A stretch of 64,000 bases of DNA from Chlorokybus atmophyticus (lineage: Eukaryota > Streptophyta > Chlorokybophyceae > Chlorokybales > Chlorokybaceae): NCBI GenBank assembly GCA_009103225.1, contig RHPI01000772.1, positions 227,538 to 291,537 of the forward strand. Direction: 5' to 3'. The notes under the pieces were generated by a model. It was given only the letters and a program-made list of their open reading frames with translations. It was not told the origin of the DNA and did no database searches. Position 1 is the stretch's first letter. The number at the start of each line of letters is the position of its first letter. Shown here piece by piece: positions 60,607 through 64,000 of the stretch. Both the position numbers and the translations under genes were made by a program.

Positions 60607-63600
60607 CCAATTGCGGTATGCAGTGAAGTGTGTTGAAATTTGCATGATGATGTTGTCACCTTGAGAACAATTTCTTGACCAGTACTCTTCAGCACCGCTC
60701 TGTGCACTTGACCGATGCTGGCGGCAGCCATCGGCGCATCATCAAACTCCTGCTTATCACATTACAACACACGTGCTGGTGAACACTCTGGAATGCACAC
60801 AACAACAGTGAGCGTGCGGGTGTGTGAAGTGAAGACTCATACCTCAAAGTGGTCCCGCCAGTTGGGGCCGAGCTCCGTCCGCAGGACCTTGTAAAGCTGC
60901 AATGAAATGTTCGCAGTGAGTACACCCATCACAAACAATAACATCAACGTCAACATCAACAACAACCATACGCAGAGAGGGTACATCATGCTGCAAAAAG
61001 TGGTATCTCATACGGTTGATGAGATGGATGCAACTGATACACAAAATTGGACACTCAGGTTGAGCTGACAAGCAGTGTGTACCTGGCCTTTGGGCATGAC
61101 GTTGGCGTTGGAGCGCACTTTCTCAAGCGCGGCGAGCACGGGCGGCGGGACCACGTTCTCGTCTTGTATGGAGAGCATCTGGCCGAGCTTGAGTGCAGCA
61201 CCGCGCATGCTGTTGAAAGACAATGATGTTGAGTTCTTACCTCAAATTGAAGACCCAACATAGACTACAACCTTACATGTTTGCAGTCCCCCTTACCGGC
61301 ACAAAGCGGCTGCCAGCCTCTCCGCATTCGCTTCAGTGACAAACGCGCCGTACAACTGTGCAATGGGCAAGAAGCAACATGTTGGGTTGTTGGGTTGAAG
61401 TGTCATGGGTTGTTGTGCCTGTTGAAGTCGTACAAACCTGGTCTGATGAGCCGTCTTGCCCGAACAATGCTCTCCTGGCAGACTCCTGGATTGTGCCATA
61501 TGCCAGGCCGGCAGCCAAGCCACTAAACCTGGCAATCAAACCATTGACACCACGCACGTGCCTTTGTATGCACACGCACAGGCATGCACACACATGCACA
61601 CACATGCGTGCACACACATGCACACACACGCATTTGTACATGCACACACATGCGTGCACGCACGGGCATGTGCCTCGTCACCTTTGCACTATCTCCTCCT
61701 TGTACGTGTATGACGCGTGCACACACACATTGTGAGACCATCATCTCCAAAACCAAAACCTTTCTCCTCCTACCTGAAAACTCTTGCGAGCGGTGAGGCC
61801 GGCACGCGCGCCTCCCTGAACTCCCGCGCGGGCGGCCTCTCTCGCACACGCGGCTCTGCTCTCGATGAGGCTTGCAATGCGCGAGTGCTGTTGTTGACGC
61901 CGGCTGGGGAGCCTGTTGTTGGGTGGTGGAAAGGTAAGTAGTATACAGATGAATGCATGATTGTAGTAGAGCATGCGCAATCCCCTGATTGGTAGGAATG
62001 CAGTTGCATGAGTGTGGGGGTAATAGTCCTCTGGTATGTATGGCGAATGCGCAGTTGAATGCAGACTGTGTGGGTATGTGGGGAAATGTGTGGCAGGATT
62101 CACACACCCGCAGATGCACATACCCACACAACCATCACGCGCTACCAAGTGAACACCATGATAGCCATGTCAGCTCACCTTCAAGCCCTTAGGAACAGGC
62201 GTTGGCATAACACTGTGCCACCTGGCCTGGAATGCATTTATAAGACAACTGACTTTTCGACGTTGTTGCAAAACTAGGCAGGAGATACAATCTACGGACC
62301 AGCTCTGTGCAAGTCATGCAACCAGTTTCAACACGAGCACACGTGTATCAAGTAAACTGTGACACAATGGCATCAGTATTATGCGACCCTGAGAGCTGAT
62401 GCCAAGCACGATTGCTTTCCCAGGTACACGCATCAGCATCCCTACACACCCTCATGCAGTAGAGTAGTTACTCTAAGTACACACACATATGTACACACAC
62501 AGCATCCCTGACTGATGTTGTGTTGCGTCGTGCATTGCCGCCAGAGGCAAGCGCCCCATGTGACCGCTGGCAGAGCGGAGTCACACTGCAGAGCAGCAGG
62601 TGAAGATCACTGCTGGCCAGGCCAAGCACACAAGCACTGATGTTCACTGTTTTGATCGATATTGAACTATGGTGAGCCATTATGTAACACGCTCACGGGT
62701 GCACAACACCCGCACTTGTTTGTGAATGCATGTTACTGTACATACACTGTTGACCCCAACGTGGCGCACTCACGATTGGTATGTTAAACACATTGCCGCA
62801 TGACATATGTTGCCTCACCTGGGGAGTCAATGCCAGAGTGTCGAGGCGCAGGCTCGGGCGGCTTGTCCGCGTCGGGCAGCTCGTTAACGCGACGCTTCAC
62901 GGGCACACCTGGCGGCACACCGTCGACCACAACATCCTCCTGGAAAGCAAGCATGCATGCATGTGTGGTTTGATGTTGCACACACAAACACACACGCACA
63001 CACATGTGCACACACACACAAACACACAATGGTAGGCGCACGGATTCACTGCTTGAATTCGTTGAGAGCAATTGCTGCTCTCAACGAATTCAAACGCTCT
63101 GTAGAACCGAGCTTGTTTCATTTGTACGTCAATGCATACGACGATGTGTAAAACAGAATCGGCTCTACAGAGCTCTGGATTTGTTGAGAGCAGCAGTCAA
63201 TCTGTTCGCCTGCAGAGGCGTATGGCATTAAGCTACACATCTAGGGTTAGGGTGAGGGTTAGCGTGCGTTTGCCCATATGTTTGCGTGTCTAAGTTGTGT
63301 GCATGTCTACACACGTGTGTGTATGCACGCGCGCGCACACATGCAACGCTACCACCAGTCAGTGTCGTACCTCCACCAACTTCAGCGCCTCTTTGCTGAC
63401 GGGCAGCGGCTCCGCATCACCAACAAGCCAGGGCTTGTCTGAAGAACAAAACACACGCAAGTCAACATACCATAAGCTTGATACCAACTGCACTGTGTGG
63501 CGAAAAGGTGACAATTGCGCACACCTGGCGGATCGGCACCAAGCCTGTAGCGCGGTCTTGTTTCATCAGGCGTGTCATTGGCAGCTGCAACTCCTGAAGG

Positions 63601-63973
63601 CGAGTGCCGGGCGGTACTGTTTGCAAATGACACCTATATGATTATGATGTGGTTAAAATGCAGTCTTACACGGTTGTGCACCACGACATGTTGTTTGGGT
63701 GTTTGAATCCATGCACACTCTTGGCCACACAACAGCAGGCAAAAGGGGCAAGTTGTTACAGAATTGCATATATGCTTGCATATATGCTGAAGTACATCGT
63801 CCCTGTGTCAACTTACACGCACGTAAGTTGACAAAGGGACGAAGTCTACATTTATACTTCTTTACAAACGACGTTGATTCACATATCAAAAGAACTCGAA
63901 TAGCTTGTTAGGCAGCTCAATACCTCGAAGCCACTTGAGCTTGCTTGTGCCGCCTCCTCACCAGGCCTGTCGA
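58206..63973 (-). CDS. COQ8: COQ8/ADCK3-type UbiB atypical kinase (5' end outside window)
   Basis: At least 18 exons read in phase: 63973-63924, 63633-63525, 63438-63371, 62939-62819, 61912-61774, 61528-61438, 61355-61297, 61209-61083, 60896-60843, 60749-60660, 60516-60403, 59870-59711, 59378-59269, 59199-59000, 58849-58809, 58719-58643, 58504-58415, 58310-58206. Family marks: [13 protein letters not shown] (KxGQ and QDE), the Ala-rich loop [10 protein letters not shown] that replaces the P-loop, PNWGNYLYD and LLDFGASR. The end [14 protein letters not shown] ... [12 protein letters not shown] is typical. COQ8 supports coenzyme Q synthesis on the mitochondrial inner membrane as an ATPase/kinase-like protein. 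The exon at 63973 begins mid-codon, so the first exon(s) lie beyond the window. Confidence 0.92.
60521..60606. repeat. (ATG)n microsatellite, about 29 units
   Basis: An 86-bp uninterrupted ATG repeat (CAT on the gene strand). It ends two bases before a splice acceptor of COQ8 and fills the place of the polypyrimidine tract. Confidence 0.98.
63053..63173. repeat. Compound foldback in a COQ8 intron
   Basis: Perfect 18-bp arms TTGAATTCGTTGAGAGCA at 63053-63070 and 63076-63093 are separated by 5 bp. A second pair, GCTCTGTAGAACCGA at 63096-63110 and its near-complement at 63159-63173 (one mismatch), follows. It may be a MITE-like or structured-RNA element. Confidence 0.7.
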
Positions 63974-64000
63974 CTGCAAATGCGTGTTAACAAAGTCGAA

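Noticed and set aside
60370-60731. Frames encoding poly-Asp, poly-Met, poly-His and poly-Ser
   Set aside because: They are readings of the ATG microsatellite, which is intronic in COQ8.

Overview
The window is nuclear DNA of a eukaryote. It has an intronless histone H4 gene, many short GT-AG introns and some GC-AG ones, Ty3/gypsy retrotransposons, and eukaryote-only genes (atlastin, Urb2, Utp16/Bud21, COQ8). A plant-type TMP-phosphatase HAD domain (as in plant TH2), telo-box-like TTAGGGTTT motifs near gene starts and a chromovirus point to an alga, plausibly of the green/charophyte side. I cannot name the species. One ambiguous base (N) lies at 17865.

Layout. 1-630: end of an unrecognised gene. 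About 640-15340: a block of LTR retrotransposons. The first (about 1360-9800) is a Ty3/gypsy element with a very large Gag. Its Pol carries a complete-looking C5-cytosine DNA methyltransferase domain between protease and reverse transcriptase, and a PHD finger after the integrase. The second (about 9990-15340) is a decayed chromodomain Ty3 element (chromovirus). A 534-bp miniature LTR element (TRIM, 80-bp LTRs, target duplication AAGCG) sits inside it.

16341-63973: gene-rich DNA. In order: a VLRF1/Vms1-type release factor (+), Urb2 (-, 13 exons), atlastin-like GTPase (+), an unknown 488-aa protein (+), histone H4 (-), a TMP-phosphatase-like HAD protein (+), Utp16/Bud21 (-), MsrB copy A (-), a START-like protein (+), MsrB copy B (-), bS21 copy A (+), a 92-aa unknown (-), bS21 copy B (+) and COQ8 (-, 5' end outside the window). 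For most genes I traced exons by hand. Splice phases close exactly and total lengths are multiples of three, which is the main support for the models. Several neighbours are head to head: Urb2/atlastin, H4/HAD, MsrB-B/bS21-A and 92-aa/bS21-B.

Function. Urb2 and Utp16 act in nucleolar ribosome assembly, the two bS21 proteins in organellar ribosomes, and VLRF1 in clearing stalled ribosomes. COQ8 serves ubiquinone synthesis, MsrB repairs oxidised methionine, the HAD protein belongs to thiamine metabolism and atlastin shapes the ER. The most notable system is the retrotransposon that carries both a DNA methyltransferase and a PHD chromatin reader.
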